DNA of 30,367 nucleotides from Pseudomonadota bacterium (GTDB lineage Bacteria; Pseudomonadota; Alphaproteobacteria; Caulobacterales; Caulobacteraceae): positions 1 through 30,367 of the forward strand of contig JAEYAO010000095.1 of assembly GCA_023456105.1 (NCBI GenBank), written 5' to 3'. Under the pieces are notes generated by a model that worked only from the letters and a program-made list of their open reading frames with translations, was not told the origin of the DNA and did not search any database. Position 1 is the stretch's first letter, and the number at the start of each line of letters is the position of its first letter. A program made the position numbers and the translations under genes. Shown here one piece after another: positions 1 to 9,861 of this stretch.

Positions 1-363
1 GAGCAGGACTTCGTCGTCAACGTCGGCGACCGCGTCTATTTCGACCTCGACAGCTATGAGGTGCGCCCCGAAGCTTTTCCGCGCCTGGACGCCCAGGCCC
101 AGTGGCTGCAGCGCTATCCGGGCGTCACCGTGCGCATCGAAGGCAACGCCGACGAACGCGGCACCCGCGAGTACAACCTGGCCCTGGCCGCGCGCCGCGC
201 CGAGGCGGTCCGCACCTATCTGATCAACCGCGGCATCCCGGCCGGCCGGATCGACACGATCAGCTACGGCAAGGAGCGGCCGATCGCCGAAGGATCGACC
301 GAGGACGCGTTCGCCCGCAACCGCAACGCCCACACGGCCATCGTCTCGGGCGCCCAGCGCTGA
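1..363 (+). CDS. pal: Peptidoglycan-associated lipoprotein Pal (C-terminal part; 5' end outside window)
   Basis: The frame is open from the first base, and 120 codons are visible before the TGA. They make up an OmpA-like peptidoglycan-binding domain. The core motif EGNADERGTREYN and the following NLALAARRAEAV helix are typical of Pal. The domain holds the diaminopimelate side chain of peptidoglycan from the outer-membrane side of the Tol-Pal complex, which acts in cell constriction and envelope integrity. The lipobox and linker lie upstream of the window. The downstream cpoB gene is the usual Tol-Pal neighbour, but here a terminator and one extra gene lie between them. The late SYGKERP segment also fits the family. 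Confidence 0.95.
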   Translation, partial: EQDFVVNVGDRVYFDLDSYEVRPEAFPRLDAQAQWLQRYPGVTVRIEGNADERGTREYNLALAARRAEAVRTYLINRGIPAGRIDTISYGKERPIAEGSTEDAFARNRNAHTAIVSGAQR

Positions 364-385
364 GGCCCTGAGCCAGATGGAATGA

Positions 386-415
386 AAGAGGCGTCGGCTC
401 CGGCCGGCGCCTCTT
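386..415 (+). terminator. Rho-independent-like terminator after pal
   Basis: Twelve-base arms at 386-397 and 404-415 pair around a 6-base loop with one G-T wobble. The outer pairs are AA/TT, and TAT follows. It begins 22 bases after the pal stop codon, so it probably ends the Tol-Pal transcript before the next gene. Confidence 0.7.
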
Positions 416-484
416 ATCGTTGCGGCGGCTTGTCGCAGACGAGGATGCACGGCTAGATCGCTTCCGAGGTTCGGGGGGATCGTC

Positions 485-1570
485 ATGGATGTGGATGCGG
501 CGGGCGGCATGGTGTCGGCGGGCTTGGTGGCCGGCGCGATCGAGCGACCAACGGGCCACGCGGGCGAGGCGGGCCATCGCTGCGCCGACTGCGGGGCGCA
601 GGTGTCCAGCAAGTTCTGCCCGGAGTGCGGTCAGCCGGCGCATACGCACCGCACTCTGCTGCATCTCGGCGAGGAGTTGCTGCACGGCGTGATGCATTTC
701 GACGCCCGCATCTGGCGCACCCTGCCGCTGCTGGCCTTCAATCCCGGACGGCTGACGCGCGAGTGGGTGCGGGGCAGGCGCACGCGCTATGTCTCGCCGC
801 TGGCGATGTTCCTGTTCACAATTTTCGTCATGTTCTTCGCCCTGACCTTCGCCCCGCACCGCGAGGCGGGGGAGCAGCCGATGGCCGAGAGGATCGCCGA
901 GCAGCGCCAGGAGTTGCAGGAGGCCGAGACGGCGCTGACGCAGGTCCGGGCCGACATGGCGCGGGAGAACGGCCCTATCGCCCAGGAAGCCCTGAAAGGC
1001 GCCGAGTTCCTGGTGGGGCGGGAGCGGGCGCGTCTGACCGGAATGGAGCAGGAGGCGCGCGACGGCCGGGCGGACGGTCTGAAGTCCGGCAGCTGGCAGG
1101 CCCAGATCAAGGACATGGCGGCCGAGAACAGAATCCAGGGCAAGGGCCTGGGCGCCTTGGTGGTCAAGAAGCTGCAGAACCCCGACCTGGCGCTCTACAA
1201 GCTGCAGCAGACGATCTACAAGTTCGCCTTTCTGCTGGTTCCGCTGTCCATTCCGTTCGTGGCCTTGCTGTTCCTGTGGAAGCGCGGCTTCACCCTGTAC
1301 GACCACGGGGTGTTCGTTCTCTACTCGCTCACCTTCATGGCCATGCTGCTGATGGCGCTGGTGCTGGTGGGAATGATCCCGGGCCTGGCCGTGCCCGCCG
1401 CCTTTCTGGCGATGGCGGCGATCCCCGTTCACATGTTCGCCCAGCTGAAGGGCGCCTATGGGCTGTCGTGGTGGTCGGCGAGTTGGCGCACGCTTTTGTT
1501 GCTGCACTTCAGCAGCATCGTGGTGGGCCTGTTCGTGGCGGCGATCATCTATCTGGGCTTGGGGCACTGA
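485..1570 (+). CDS. DUF3667-like integral membrane protein with zinc ribbon
   Basis: This 361-residue protein starts with a four-cysteine zinc ribbon (C33, C36, C45, C48, in the pattern CADC...CPEC). The conserved stretch LHGVMHFDARIWRTL and the GRLTREWVRGRRTRYVSP segment follow, as in DUF3667 proteins. The first membrane helix is near 105-123. A charged, Gln/Glu-rich, probably coiled-coil section spans about 130-240, and four more helices fill the C-terminal 120 residues. The ATG at 485 has a GGGGGA ribosome binding site eight bases upstream. The molecular function is unknown. It lies alone between pal and cpoB, after a terminator, so it may have its own promoter and read into cpoB 52 bases downstream. 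The family call rests on motif recognition. Confidence 0.8.
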   Translation: MDVDAAGGMVSAGLVAGAIERPTGHAGEAGHRCADCGAQVSSKFCPECGQPAHTHRTLLHLGEELLHGVMHFDARIWRTLPLLAFNPGRLTREWVRGRRTRYVSPLAMFLFTIFVMFFALTFAPHREAGEQPMAERIAEQRQELQEAETALTQVRADMARENGPIAQEALKGAEFLVGRERARLTGMEQEARDGRADGLKSGSWQAQIKDMAAENRIQGKGLGALVVKKLQNPDLALYKLQQTIYKFAFLLVPLSIPFVALLFLWKRGFTLYDHGVFVLYSLTFMAMLLMALVLVGMIPGLAVPAAFLAMAAIPVHMFAQLKGAYGLSWWSASWRTLLLLHFSSIVVGLFVAAIIYLGLGH

Positions 1571-1622
1571 CGGCGCATCCCAAGCCTTGCCCGCGCCGCA
1601 AATCGGTGGGAGCAATCCAGCC

Positions 1623-2456
1623 ATGATGAAGCTTTCCGTCTCTCCTCGCGTCCTCGCCTTGAGCGTCGTCGGCGTCTGCCTGATCGGCGGCGCGGTGGTC
1701 GCCCAGACCGCCCCCTTGCCGGCGATCCAGTGGGACGTGCGCCGCCTGGATCAGCTGGACCGCAATGTGCGGCGGCTGGAGCGGGCGCTGACCCAGCGCA
1801 ACGCCGCCGGCGAGCCCGTGCTGGTGCAGCCGGACCCCGAGGTGGTGGCGCTGCAGGGGCGCGTCGCGGCCATGGACCAGCGGCTGCAGGACCTCGAGCA
1901 GACCTTTCGGCGGGTCAACGCCGACGGCGAGCGCCTGACCTTCCAGCTGGACGAGACGCAGCGGGCCAATGAGACCCTGCGCACCCGCCTGGCCCAGGCC
2001 GAGGAGCGGGTGGGGAAGTTGGAGACTGAAGCCGAACTGAACGCTCCCATCGTCTCCAACTCTCCTACGGGTGCGGCTTCGGGCGACCTGGCGGCGGCGG
2101 TGCGGCTGTTGGGGAGCGACCGGCCGCGCGCCGTGCGGGCGCTGGAGACGCTGATCGTGACCTGGCCCGAGGCGGCCGAGGCGCGCGAGGCGAATCTGCG
2201 TCTGGGCGACCTCAGCGTGCAGGCCAACGACCGCGCGAACGCGGTGTCCTATTACGCCGCGGCGCTGAAGGACTGGCCGAAGACCGCCTGGGCGCCCGAG
2301 GCGACGCTGAAGCTGGCGGACGCGCTGCTGGCCACCGACCGCAAGACGCAGGGCTGCGCCGCCCTGTCGGAGTTCACGCGCCGCTATCCCGATGCGCCGG
2401 CCGCCCTGAAGACCCGCGCCACCCAGACCCGCACCCGCGCGGCGTGCGCCGCCTGA
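1623..2456 (+). CDS. cpoB: Cell division coordinator CpoB (YbgF)
   Basis: This 277-residue protein is periplasmic. A signal peptide occupies about residues 1-28, with a VVAQ cleavage region. A coiled-coil segment with repeated RRLDQLD/RRLERAL heptads and Q/E-rich helices follows, and a C-terminal TPR domain starts near residue 155. In the family the N-terminal coiled coil trimerises and the TPR part contacts TolA, linking peptidoglycan synthesis to outer-membrane constriction. The start at 1623 is the first of two consecutive ATG codons and has GGGAG about ten bases upstream. The end overlaps the tilS start by 13 bases, which suggests translational coupling. Cysteine is rare; one late residue lies in the QGCAALSEF motif typical of this family in alphaproteobacteria. 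Confidence 0.9.
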   Translation: MMKLSVSPRVLALSVVGVCLIGGAVVAQTAPLPAIQWDVRRLDQLDRNVRRLERALTQRNAAGEPVLVQPDPEVVALQGRVAAMDQRLQDLEQTFRRVNADGERLTFQLDETQRANETLRTRLAQAEERVGKLETEAELNAPIVSNSPTGAASGDLAAAVRLLGSDRPRAVRALETLIVTWPEAAEAREANLRLGDLSVQANDRANAVSYYAAALKDWPKTAWAPEATLKLADALLATDRKTQGCAALSEFTRRYPDAPAALKTRATQTRTRAACAA

Positions 2457-3773
2457 TCGAACCGGACCTCGAGACGAGGGTTCGCGGCCGGCTGGATGCG
2501 CGGCTGAGCCCGAACATCGACGCGCCGGTGTGCGTCGCCCTGTCCGGCGGCGGCGACTCGCTGGCGCTGCTGCACATGGCCGCCGGCTGGTCCAGGACGC
2601 GCGGGCGGCGGCTGCTGGCTCTCACCGTGGATCATGGTCTTCAGGCCTCCAGCCGCGACTGGACCGCCTTTGCGGGCGAACAGGCCCGACTTTGCGGCGC
2701 GGAGTGGCTGCCGTTGGTCTGGGAGGGCGCCAAGCCGGAGACAGGCCTCGCGGCCGCCGCGCGACTGGCGCGCCACCGCCTGATCGCCGATGCGGCCCGG
2801 CGGGCGGACGCTCGTGTCGTCCTGTTCGGCCACACCGCCGACGACGTGGACGAGTCCGAGTGGATGCGCGCGCGAGGCTCGACGCTGGGGCGGATGCGGG
2901 AGTGGTCGCCGTCGCCCGTGTGGCCGCAGGGGCGCGGGCTGATGCTGCTGCGCCCGCTGCTCGAGGCGCGGCGCGAGCCGCTGCGGCGCTGGCTGGCGGC
3001 GCGAGATCAGCCCTGGATCGACGATCCGGCCAACGACGATCCCCGTCAGGCCCGCGCCCGTGCGCGCCGGGCCTTGGGCGGCGACCCGCTGGATCGAGCC
3101 GAAACGCCCCTCCGCCCGCCCGCCGGAGACCCTCCCCACGCGGTCGAGGGCGAAGGATTTCGCTGCGGGCGAGGCGTCAGCCGCTATTCCCTGGCGACGG
3201 CGCTGGTCTGCGCGGGCGGGGGCGAGGCGCAGCCGAGGGGCGAGCGCCTGCAGGCGTTGCTGGAGCGGGTGAAGGCGGGCGAGGACTTCACCGCGACACT
3301 CGCCGGGGCTCGACTGGAGGCGAGCGGGCGGAACGTGCTCATCCTGCGCGAAGCGGGCGAACTGAGGCGGCGCGCGGCGCAGGCGTTGGCGCTCACGCCC
3401 GGGACGCCTGCGGTCTGGGACGGGCGGTTCGAGTTGCAGGCGAGCGGACCCGGCTGGTCGGTCGGAGCGGCGCAAGGACGGATGGCGCGGTTGGGACCCG
3501 CCGACCGCGCGCGCCTGTCCGAACTTCCCCCCGCGGCGCGGGCGGGGTGGCCGGTGCTGATGCGAGAGGAGGGCGCGCCCGTCCTGTCCGCCAAGGGCGT
3601 GACGGTGCGCGGCCTGACGGCGGAGCGGATGCGTCTAGCGTCGGGCGAAACGACGCATGAGGACGATCTGCGTTCGCCCGCAGATGGCGAAGGGTCTTGG
3701 AACCCCCTATGTCTTGGCGCAGAACACATGACCGGCGGCGCAGACGGCGCGCGCCGGACGACCGAGGACTTCA

Positions 3774-3787
<14 letters not shown>
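2444..3787 (+). CDS. tilS: tRNA(Ile)-lysidine synthase TilS
   Basis: TilS converts C34 of the tRNA-Ile CAU anticodon to lysidine, using ATP and lysine, so the tRNA reads AUA. The PP-loop SGGGDS is at residues 34-39, TVDHGL at 61-66, GHTADD at 129-134 and WIDDPANDD at 191-199. All are recognised TilS signatures. The start is a GTG inside the end of cpoB, and no better start exists before the PP-loop. The 447-residue length is normal. The second half is poorly conserved, and the last 50 residues form an acidic, probably disordered tail. The 3' end overlaps ftsH by 14 bases, so the tail is constrained by ftsH start-region sequence. The usual HHADDQ motif is replaced by HTADDV. Confidence 0.9.
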
Positions 3788-5735
<1,948 letters not shown>

Positions 5736-5757
5736 GCCGCCGGTGAAGCTGGAAGAC

Positions 5758-5789
5758 AGAGGGCGCGTCCTTATCGGGCGCGCCCTTTC
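5758..5789 (+). terminator. Rho-independent terminator after ftsH
   Basis: The arms AGAGGGCGCG (5758-5767) and CGCGCCCTTT (5779-5788) pair around an 11-base loop, and a T-rich tract follows. It lies 23 bases past the ftsH stop and separates ftsH from the folP operon. Confidence 0.75.
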
Positions 5790-5810
5790 TCTTGGGGATC
5801 GGGAGCCGAC

Positions 5811-6623
5811 ATGAGCCGACCGCTGGTCATGGGCATCGTCAACGTCACGCCCGACAGTTTCTCCGACGGCGGGCGCTGGGCGTCGGTCGAGGCGGCGGCG
5901 GACCATGCGCTGCGCCTGGTCGAGCAGGGCGCGGACGTGCTCGACATCGGGGGCGAAAGCACCCGGCCGGGCGCCGATCCGGTGGGCGAGGCCGAGGAGA
6001 TCGACCGCACCGCGCCGGTGATCGAGCGCATCCGCGGGCGCTGGGACGGTCGCATCAGCATCGACACCATGAAGCCGAGGGTGGCGCGTGCGGCTGTTCG
6101 GGCGGGGGCCGGGATGTGGAACGACGTGTCCGCGCTCGGCCATGCGCCGGACAGCATGGGAGTCGCGGCCGATCTCGGCTGCGAGGTCGTGCTGATGCAC
6201 ATGAAGGGGGAGCCGCGCACCATGCAGGACGACCCCCGCTATGGCGACGTGGTGTCGGAGGTGCGCGATCATCTGGTCGCACGGGCGCAGGCCGCCATCG
6301 CAGCCGGCGTGGGTCGAGAGCGGATCTGGCTCGATCCCGGCGTCGGCTTCGGCAAGACCGTGCAGCACAACCTCGAGCTGACCGCACGGCTGGAGGTGCT
6401 GGCGGGGACCGGCTTTCCGGTGCTCTACGCCGCCAGCCGCAAGCGCACGATCCGGGCCGTCGACGAGACGGCGGTGGAGGCGGACGACCGGCTGGGCGGC
6501 TCCCTGGCGCTGGCGCTGGAGGCGGCGCGGCGCGGCGCCCGCATGGTCCGGGTCCACGACGTGCGCGAGACGGTGCAGGCGCTGAAGGTGCAGGCGGCGG
6601 TGGAGGCGGCCTTGCCCCGGTGA
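5811..6623 (+). CDS. folP: Dihydropteroate synthase
   Basis: FolP condenses para-aminobenzoate with hydroxymethyl-dihydropterin pyrophosphate in folate synthesis and is the sulfonamide target. The TIM-barrel signatures are all present: GIVNVTPDSFSDGG at 8-21, DIGGESTRPGA at 45-55, a Met-rich MHMKG at 129-133, DPGVGFGKT at 175-183 and the SRK motif at 209-211. The 270-residue length is normal. The ATG has GGGAG six bases upstream. The stop overlaps a possible GTG start of the next gene. The segment after SRK (RTIRAV instead of the common SFIG) is unusual but lies in a variable loop. Confidence 0.95.
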   Translation: MSRPLVMGIVNVTPDSFSDGGRWASVEAAADHALRLVEQGADVLDIGGESTRPGADPVGEAEEIDRTAPVIERIRGRWDGRISIDTMKPRVARAAVRAGAGMWNDVSALGHAPDSMGVAADLGCEVVLMHMKGEPRTMQDDPRYGDVVSEVRDHLVARAQAAIAAGVGRERIWLDPGVGFGKTVQHNLELTARLEVLAGTGFPVLYAASRKRTIRAVDETAVEADDRLGGSLALALEAARRGARMVRVHDVRETVQALKVQAAVEAALPR

Positions 6624-6646
6624 GCCGGACGGCGCATCTGGGCGCC

Positions 6647-6988
6647 ATGTCCTGGCTCATGTCGATCAATCCGTGGCTGACGCTGGTCGTCGCCGGTCTG
6701 CTGGAAGTGCTGTGGGCGTCCGGCCTGAAGAACGTCGGGCCCAGCCGGCCGCTGACGTCGCTGGGCGTGCTGATCGCGCTGGCCGGCAGCATGGTCCTGC
6801 TGTGGGTGGCGACCCAGCGGCTGCCGATCGGCACCGCCTACGCCATCTGGACCGGGATCGGGGCGGTGGGCGCGGCCACCGTGGGCATCCTGGTCTATGG
6901 CGAGCCGGCGACGGCGGTGCGCCTTGTCTGCATCCTGCTGATCGTCTCGGGCATCGTCGGCCTGAAGCTGTTCTCGGGCGCGCACTGA
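6647..6988 (+). CDS. SMR-family exporter, SugE/Gdx (guanidinium) type
   Basis: This is a four-helix small multidrug resistance protein of 113 residues. It carries the key membrane glutamate in GLLEVLWASGLK and the GTAYAIWTGIGAVGAATVG helix, which resemble SugE/Gdx guanidinium exporters more than EmrE. The inner-membrane protein would exchange substrate cation for protons. I chose the ATG at 6647. A second in-frame ATG at 6659 gives 109 residues, and a GTG at 6620 overlaps the folP stop, so the exact start is uncertain. The stop overlaps the thiD start by one base. Lying between folP and thiD, it is probably co-transcribed with vitamin synthesis genes. No guanidine riboswitch is expected or seen directly upstream. 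Confidence 0.85.
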   Translation: MSWLMSINPWLTLVVAGLLEVLWASGLKNVGPSRPLTSLGVLIALAGSMVLLWVATQRLPIGTAYAIWTGIGAVGAATVGILVYGEPATAVRLVCILLIVSGIVGLKLFSGAH

Positions 6989-7788
6989 TGGGTGCGCTTC
7001 ACCAGGGGCGGGTCCTTATCCTCGCGGGGTCGGACTCGGGCGGCGGCGCGGGCGTCCAGGCGGACATCAAGGCGGTGACGATGATGGGCGGGTTCGCCGC
7101 CACGGCCATCACCGCGATCACCGTGCAGAACACCTTGGGGGTGCACGGCGTGCATCCGCTGCCGCTGGACCTGATCGCAGCCCAGGCGCGCGCGGTGCTG
7201 GACGACATCGGGACCGATGCGGTCAAGACCGGCATGCTGGGATCGGTGGAAGTGGTGGAGACCGTCGCCGCCCTGCTGGACGAGGCGAAGGCGCCCGCCG
7301 TGGTCGATCCCGTCATGGTGGCCAAGGGCGGCCACCCGCTGCTGCCGGAAGACGCGGTGCAGGCGGTGGCCAGGCTGATGATCCCGCGTGCGGCGCTGCT
7401 GACACCCAATGCGCCCGAGGCCGAGGCCCTGACGGGGCTGGAGGTCGTCGATCTGGACGGCCAGAGACGGGCGGGCGAGGCGCTCTTGAAGCTCGGGGCG
7501 CGGGCGGTCCTGATGAAGGGCGGCCATGTGCCGGGTCCGGCCGTGATCGACCTGCTGCTGACCAGCGACGGCGAGACTGTGCTAGAGAGCGAGCGGGTCG
7601 AGACCCGCCACACCCATGGCACCGGCTGCACCCTGGCCAGCGCCTGCGCGGCGGGGCTGGCGATGGGGCGTCCGCTGGAGGTCGCGGTGGCGCAGGCCTG
7701 GGCCTATGTCGGCGAGGCCATCCGCCGCGCACCGGGCTTGGGCGGCGGTCACGGTCCGCTGGACCACGCCTGGCCGGTGAGAGGCTAG
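6988..7788 (+). CDS. thiD: Hydroxymethylpyrimidine/phosphomethylpyrimidine kinase ThiD
   Basis: ThiD phosphorylates HMP to HMP-P and then to HMP-PP for thiamine synthesis. The 266-residue ribokinase-fold protein carries the N-terminal LAGSDSGGGAGVQADIK motif, DPVMVAKGG in the middle, TPNAPEAEALTG, and the C-terminal HTHGTGCTLASA anion hole with the catalytic Cys/Thr region. The ATG shares one base with the preceding stop, so translation is probably coupled. The TAG stop at 7786-7788 overlaps the stop of the convergent VOC gene within CTAG. Confidence 0.93.
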   Translation: MGALHQGRVLILAGSDSGGGAGVQADIKAVTMMGGFAATAITAITVQNTLGVHGVHPLPLDLIAAQARAVLDDIGTDAVKTGMLGSVEVVETVAALLDEAKAPAVVDPVMVAKGGHPLLPEDAVQAVARLMIPRAALLTPNAPEAEALTGLEVVDLDGQRRAGEALLKLGARAVLMKGGHVPGPAVIDLLLTSDGETVLESERVETRHTHGTGCTLASACAAGLAMGRPLEVAVAQAWAYVGEAIRRAPGLGGGHGPLDHAWPVRG

Positions 7789-8132
7789 GTGGCCGCTTCG
7801 TTCGGCTGAGCCAGCACCACCAGGTTTCCGTCGGGGTCGCGCAGCCGCATGATGGTGGTGTAGTCGGCCGCCTCGAGTTCGGCCGTCACCAACCCCGCCT
7901 CTTCCAGCCGACCGCGTTCGCCGTCAATGTCATCGACGATCAGGGTCAGGGTGCCGGCGCCCGCGTGCTCGGGCTTTTCGTACAGCTGCAGGCCGCCGGA
8001 GCCGCAGTCCCACTCGTGCAAGCCGTCCATCGGCGCGGTGTCGTGATCGCGTCCGAAAAGCACGGCGAACCAGCGCGTGCTGGCGCTCAGGTCGCGGCAG
8101 GACAGGTTGGCGTAGACCTTGGCGATCGACAT
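7785..8132 (-). CDS. VOC-superfamily (glyoxalase/bleomycin resistance-like) protein
   Basis: This 115-residue single-domain protein fits the vicinal oxygen chelate fold. The N-terminus is VYANLSCRDLSASTRWFAVLFG, and the C-terminus has the family's RDPDGNLVVLAQ ending. Family members bind metals or small ligands as dioxygenases, glyoxalases or resistance proteins. The substrate here cannot be told from sequence. The ATG at 8132 (minus strand) has AGGAAAGGA about seven bases upstream. A longer reading from 8351 is possible, but its added N-terminus lacks family similarity. It converges with thiD, overlapping by four bases, and diverges from the next gene. Confidence 0.82.
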   Translation of the reverse strand: MSIAKVYANLSCRDLSASTRWFAVLFGRDHDTAPMDGLHEWDCGSGGLQLYEKPEHAGAGTLTLIVDDIDGERGRLEEAGLVTAELEAADYTTIMRLRDPDGNLVVLAQPNEAAT

Positions 8133-8177
8133 GGGACGTCCTTTCCTCTCCCGATCAACGAGGCGGACGCCTATTGG

Positions 8178-8759
8178 ATGCGGATGAGCGAATCCCTCGA
8201 ACAGCGGCTGGACGTCATCGTCCGCGCCGACCCCGACCTGATGATGGTGCTGGCAACCGTGCGTGGGCTGGACCTGCCGGACTGGCTGGTGTTCTCCGGC
8301 GCGGTCTATCAGTCGGTGTGGAACGCCCTGACGGGCCGGCCGGCGGGGCACGGGGTCAAGGATTTCGATGTCGGCTACTTCGACCCCGACACCTCGTGGG
8401 ACGCCGAGGATGTGGTGATCCGGCGCACGGCCGCTGCATTCGAGCCGCCCTTGCGGGAGCGGGTCGAGGTGCGCAACCAGGCTCGGGTGCCGTTGTGGTT
8501 TCCCGCCAAGTTCGGTGAGGACTACGGTCCCTTGAACGGGACGGGCGAGGCGCTGGCCCGTTTCGTGGCGCCGGCCTTCGCGGTAGGAGTGCGGCTGGAG
8601 CGGGACGACGTTCTGACGGTGGTGGCGCCGTTCGGGATGGCGGACGTGTTTGACATGGTGATCCGGCCAAATCCGCTGCGGCCGCTGGCCAGGGACTGGC
8701 CGCGCGTGGTTGAGCGGGCGAAGGCGCGCTGGCCGGAACTGACGATCGTGGAGCCTTGA
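8178..8759 (+). CDS. Nucleotidyltransferase family protein (NTP_transf_6/DUF925-like)
   Basis: This 193-residue protein starts with an LDVIVRADPDLMMVLATVRGLDLPDW helical section. FSGAVYQSVWN and then VKDFDVGYFDPD follow; these fit the GS-type loop and the Asp-X-Asp metal site of the nucleotidyltransferase fold in the family formerly DUF925. The C-terminal APFGMADVFDMVIRPN is also typical. Target and reaction are unknown. ATG codons at 8178 and 8184 are both possible, and neither has a strong ribosome binding site. The 45 bases to the divergent VOC gene must hold both promoters. The stop lies 12 bases from the convergent EmrE-like gene. Confidence 0.75.
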   Translation: MRMSESLEQRLDVIVRADPDLMMVLATVRGLDLPDWLVFSGAVYQSVWNALTGRPAGHGVKDFDVGYFDPDTSWDAEDVVIRRTAAAFEPPLRERVEVRNQARVPLWFPAKFGEDYGPLNGTGEALARFVAPAFAVGVRLERDDVLTVVAPFGMADVFDMVIRPNPLRPLARDWPRVVERAKARWPELTIVEP

Positions 8760-8771
8760 GGCGCTGAACCG

Positions 8772-9104
8772 CTAGTGCGCCTGCGCCCTGGAGAAGACGT
8801 TGATCACCAGGACTCCGGCCACGATGAGCCCCATGCCAAGGAGCGCCGCCGCGTCCACCTTCTGGCCGAAGCCCAGCCAAGCGATCAAGGTGATCAGCAC
8901 GATCCCCGCGCCCGACCAAATGGCGTAGGCGACGCCGGTCGGAATGGTCTTCAGCACCTGCGACAGAAGGTAGAAGGCCACCGCATAGCCCACGGCCGTG
9001 ATTACGGATGGGACCAGCCGTGTGAAGCCGTCCGACGCCTTCAGGGCGGTGGTGGCGACCACCTCGGCCACGATGGCGCCGGCCAGGAACAGATAGCCGT
9101 TCAC
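8772..9104 (-). CDS. SMR-family exporter, EmrE-like
   Basis: This 110-residue, four-helix inner-membrane protein has the essential glutamate in GAIVAEVVATTALK, the GVAYAIWSGAGIV helix and a GLIVAGVLVINVFS last helix. These resemble the EmrE/QacE quaternary-ammonium subclass rather than SugE. Such proteins are proton-coupled antiporters of lipophilic cations that work as antiparallel dimers. The GTG start at 9104 overlaps the stop of the DUF983 gene by four bases (GTGA), so the two are probably translationally coupled. No ATG exists near the expected start. This is the second SMR gene within 2.5 kb. Confidence 0.87.
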   Translation of the reverse strand: MNGYLFLAGAIVAEVVATTALKASDGFTRLVPSVITAVGYAVAFYLLSQVLKTIPTGVAYAIWSGAGIVLITLIAWLGFGQKVDAAALLGMGLIVAGVLVINVFSRAQAH

Positions 9105-9484
9105 GACGGGTCGGCCGGGCGGTCGAACCGCGCCTCCTCCGCCTTGTGCAGATACTGCTCGGCCACCATCCAGGCCTTGAACGGGCGAAGCGCGCCCAGG
9201 CACAGGGCGACCAGCACCGGCAGTGTGGTGAACAGATGCACCCACACCGGCGGCTGCACGGTGAAGTCGAAGATCATGAAGCCGATCATGCCGACCACGC
9301 CCACCGCCGACATGACGAAAAAGGCCGGCCCGTCCGCCGGATCGGCAAAGCCGTAGTCGAGGTGGCAGGCCGGGCAGCGGTCCCGCAGGGACAGGAAGCC
9401 CTTGAACAGTGGCCCTTCGCCGCAGCGAGGACAGCGGCAGCGCAGGCCGGTGGACAGGGAACTCAGGCGCGGATAGTCGCTCAT
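9101..9484 (-). CDS. DUF983 family membrane protein
   Basis: The 127-residue protein starts with a cysteine-rich zinc-finger-like stretch (C16, C18, C21, C37, C40, in RCRCPRCGEGPLFKGFL and RCPACHLDYGF). Two membrane helices lie in residues 54-100. The arrangement, including ADGPAFFVM, is characteristic of DUF983, a family common in alphaproteobacteria. The function is unestablished; some relatives lie near cytochrome oxidase genes. It reads leftward 61 bases downstream of fliE, so read-through from the flagellar operon is possible, and it overlaps the EmrE-like gene by four bases. Confidence 0.82.
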   Translation of the reverse strand: MSDYPRLSSLSTGLRCRCPRCGEGPLFKGFLSLRDRCPACHLDYGFADPADGPAFFVMSAVGVVGMIGFMIFDFTVQPPVWVHLFTTLPVLVALCLGALRPFKAWMVAEQYLHKAEEARFDRPADPS

Positions 9485-9545
9485 GCCATCTTCAATGCGC
9501 CGAAAACCGAGAGGTGTCGCCAGGACCGATGGTCCACCCCCGAGA

Positions 9546-9845
9546 TCAGATCGGCATGGCCATGATCTCCTTGTAGGCGTTGATCACCTGGTCGCGCACC
9601 GAGATCACCGTCTCCAGCGACGCCTCGGCCGAGGACAGGGCGGTGACCACGTCGATCAGATTGCCCTGACCCGAGATGGACTGGGTCATCTGGGTCTCGG
9701 CGGCGCGGGTCTGCTGCGTCATGTCCTGCATGACGTTCTGCACCATCTCGCCGAAGCCGCCGCCGGACGAAGCCAGCGTCGGTGCGCTGGGCATGGCGCC
9801 GCCCTGGATGGAGGAATAGGCGCGGGCGGCCATCAAGGGGTTCAT
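9546..9845 (-). CDS. fliE: Flagellar hook-basal body protein FliE
   Basis: FliE links the MS ring to the proximal rod and is exported by the flagellar type III system. The 99-residue length is normal. The C-terminal half (ETQMTQSISGQGNLIDVVTAL...LETVISVRDQVINAYKEIMAMPI) holds the conserved helices, ending in the family's AYKEIM-x-MP-I motif. It is the third gene of the leftward run flgB-flgC-fliE, 16 bases after flgC. Confidence 0.95.
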   Translation of the reverse strand: MNPLMAARAYSSIQGGAMPSAPTLASSGGGFGEMVQNVMQDMTQQTRAAETQMTQSISGQGNLIDVVTALSSAEASLETVISVRDQVINAYKEIMAMPI

Positions 9846-9861
9846 GGGTCAGGCCCTCCGG

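Noticed and set aside
3696..3712. CTTGGA and CCTATGT upstream of ftsH, resembling sigma-32 promoter elements
   Set aside because: The two elements are only four bases apart, far short of the spacing needed for a promoter, and no other -35 match lies at the right distance.
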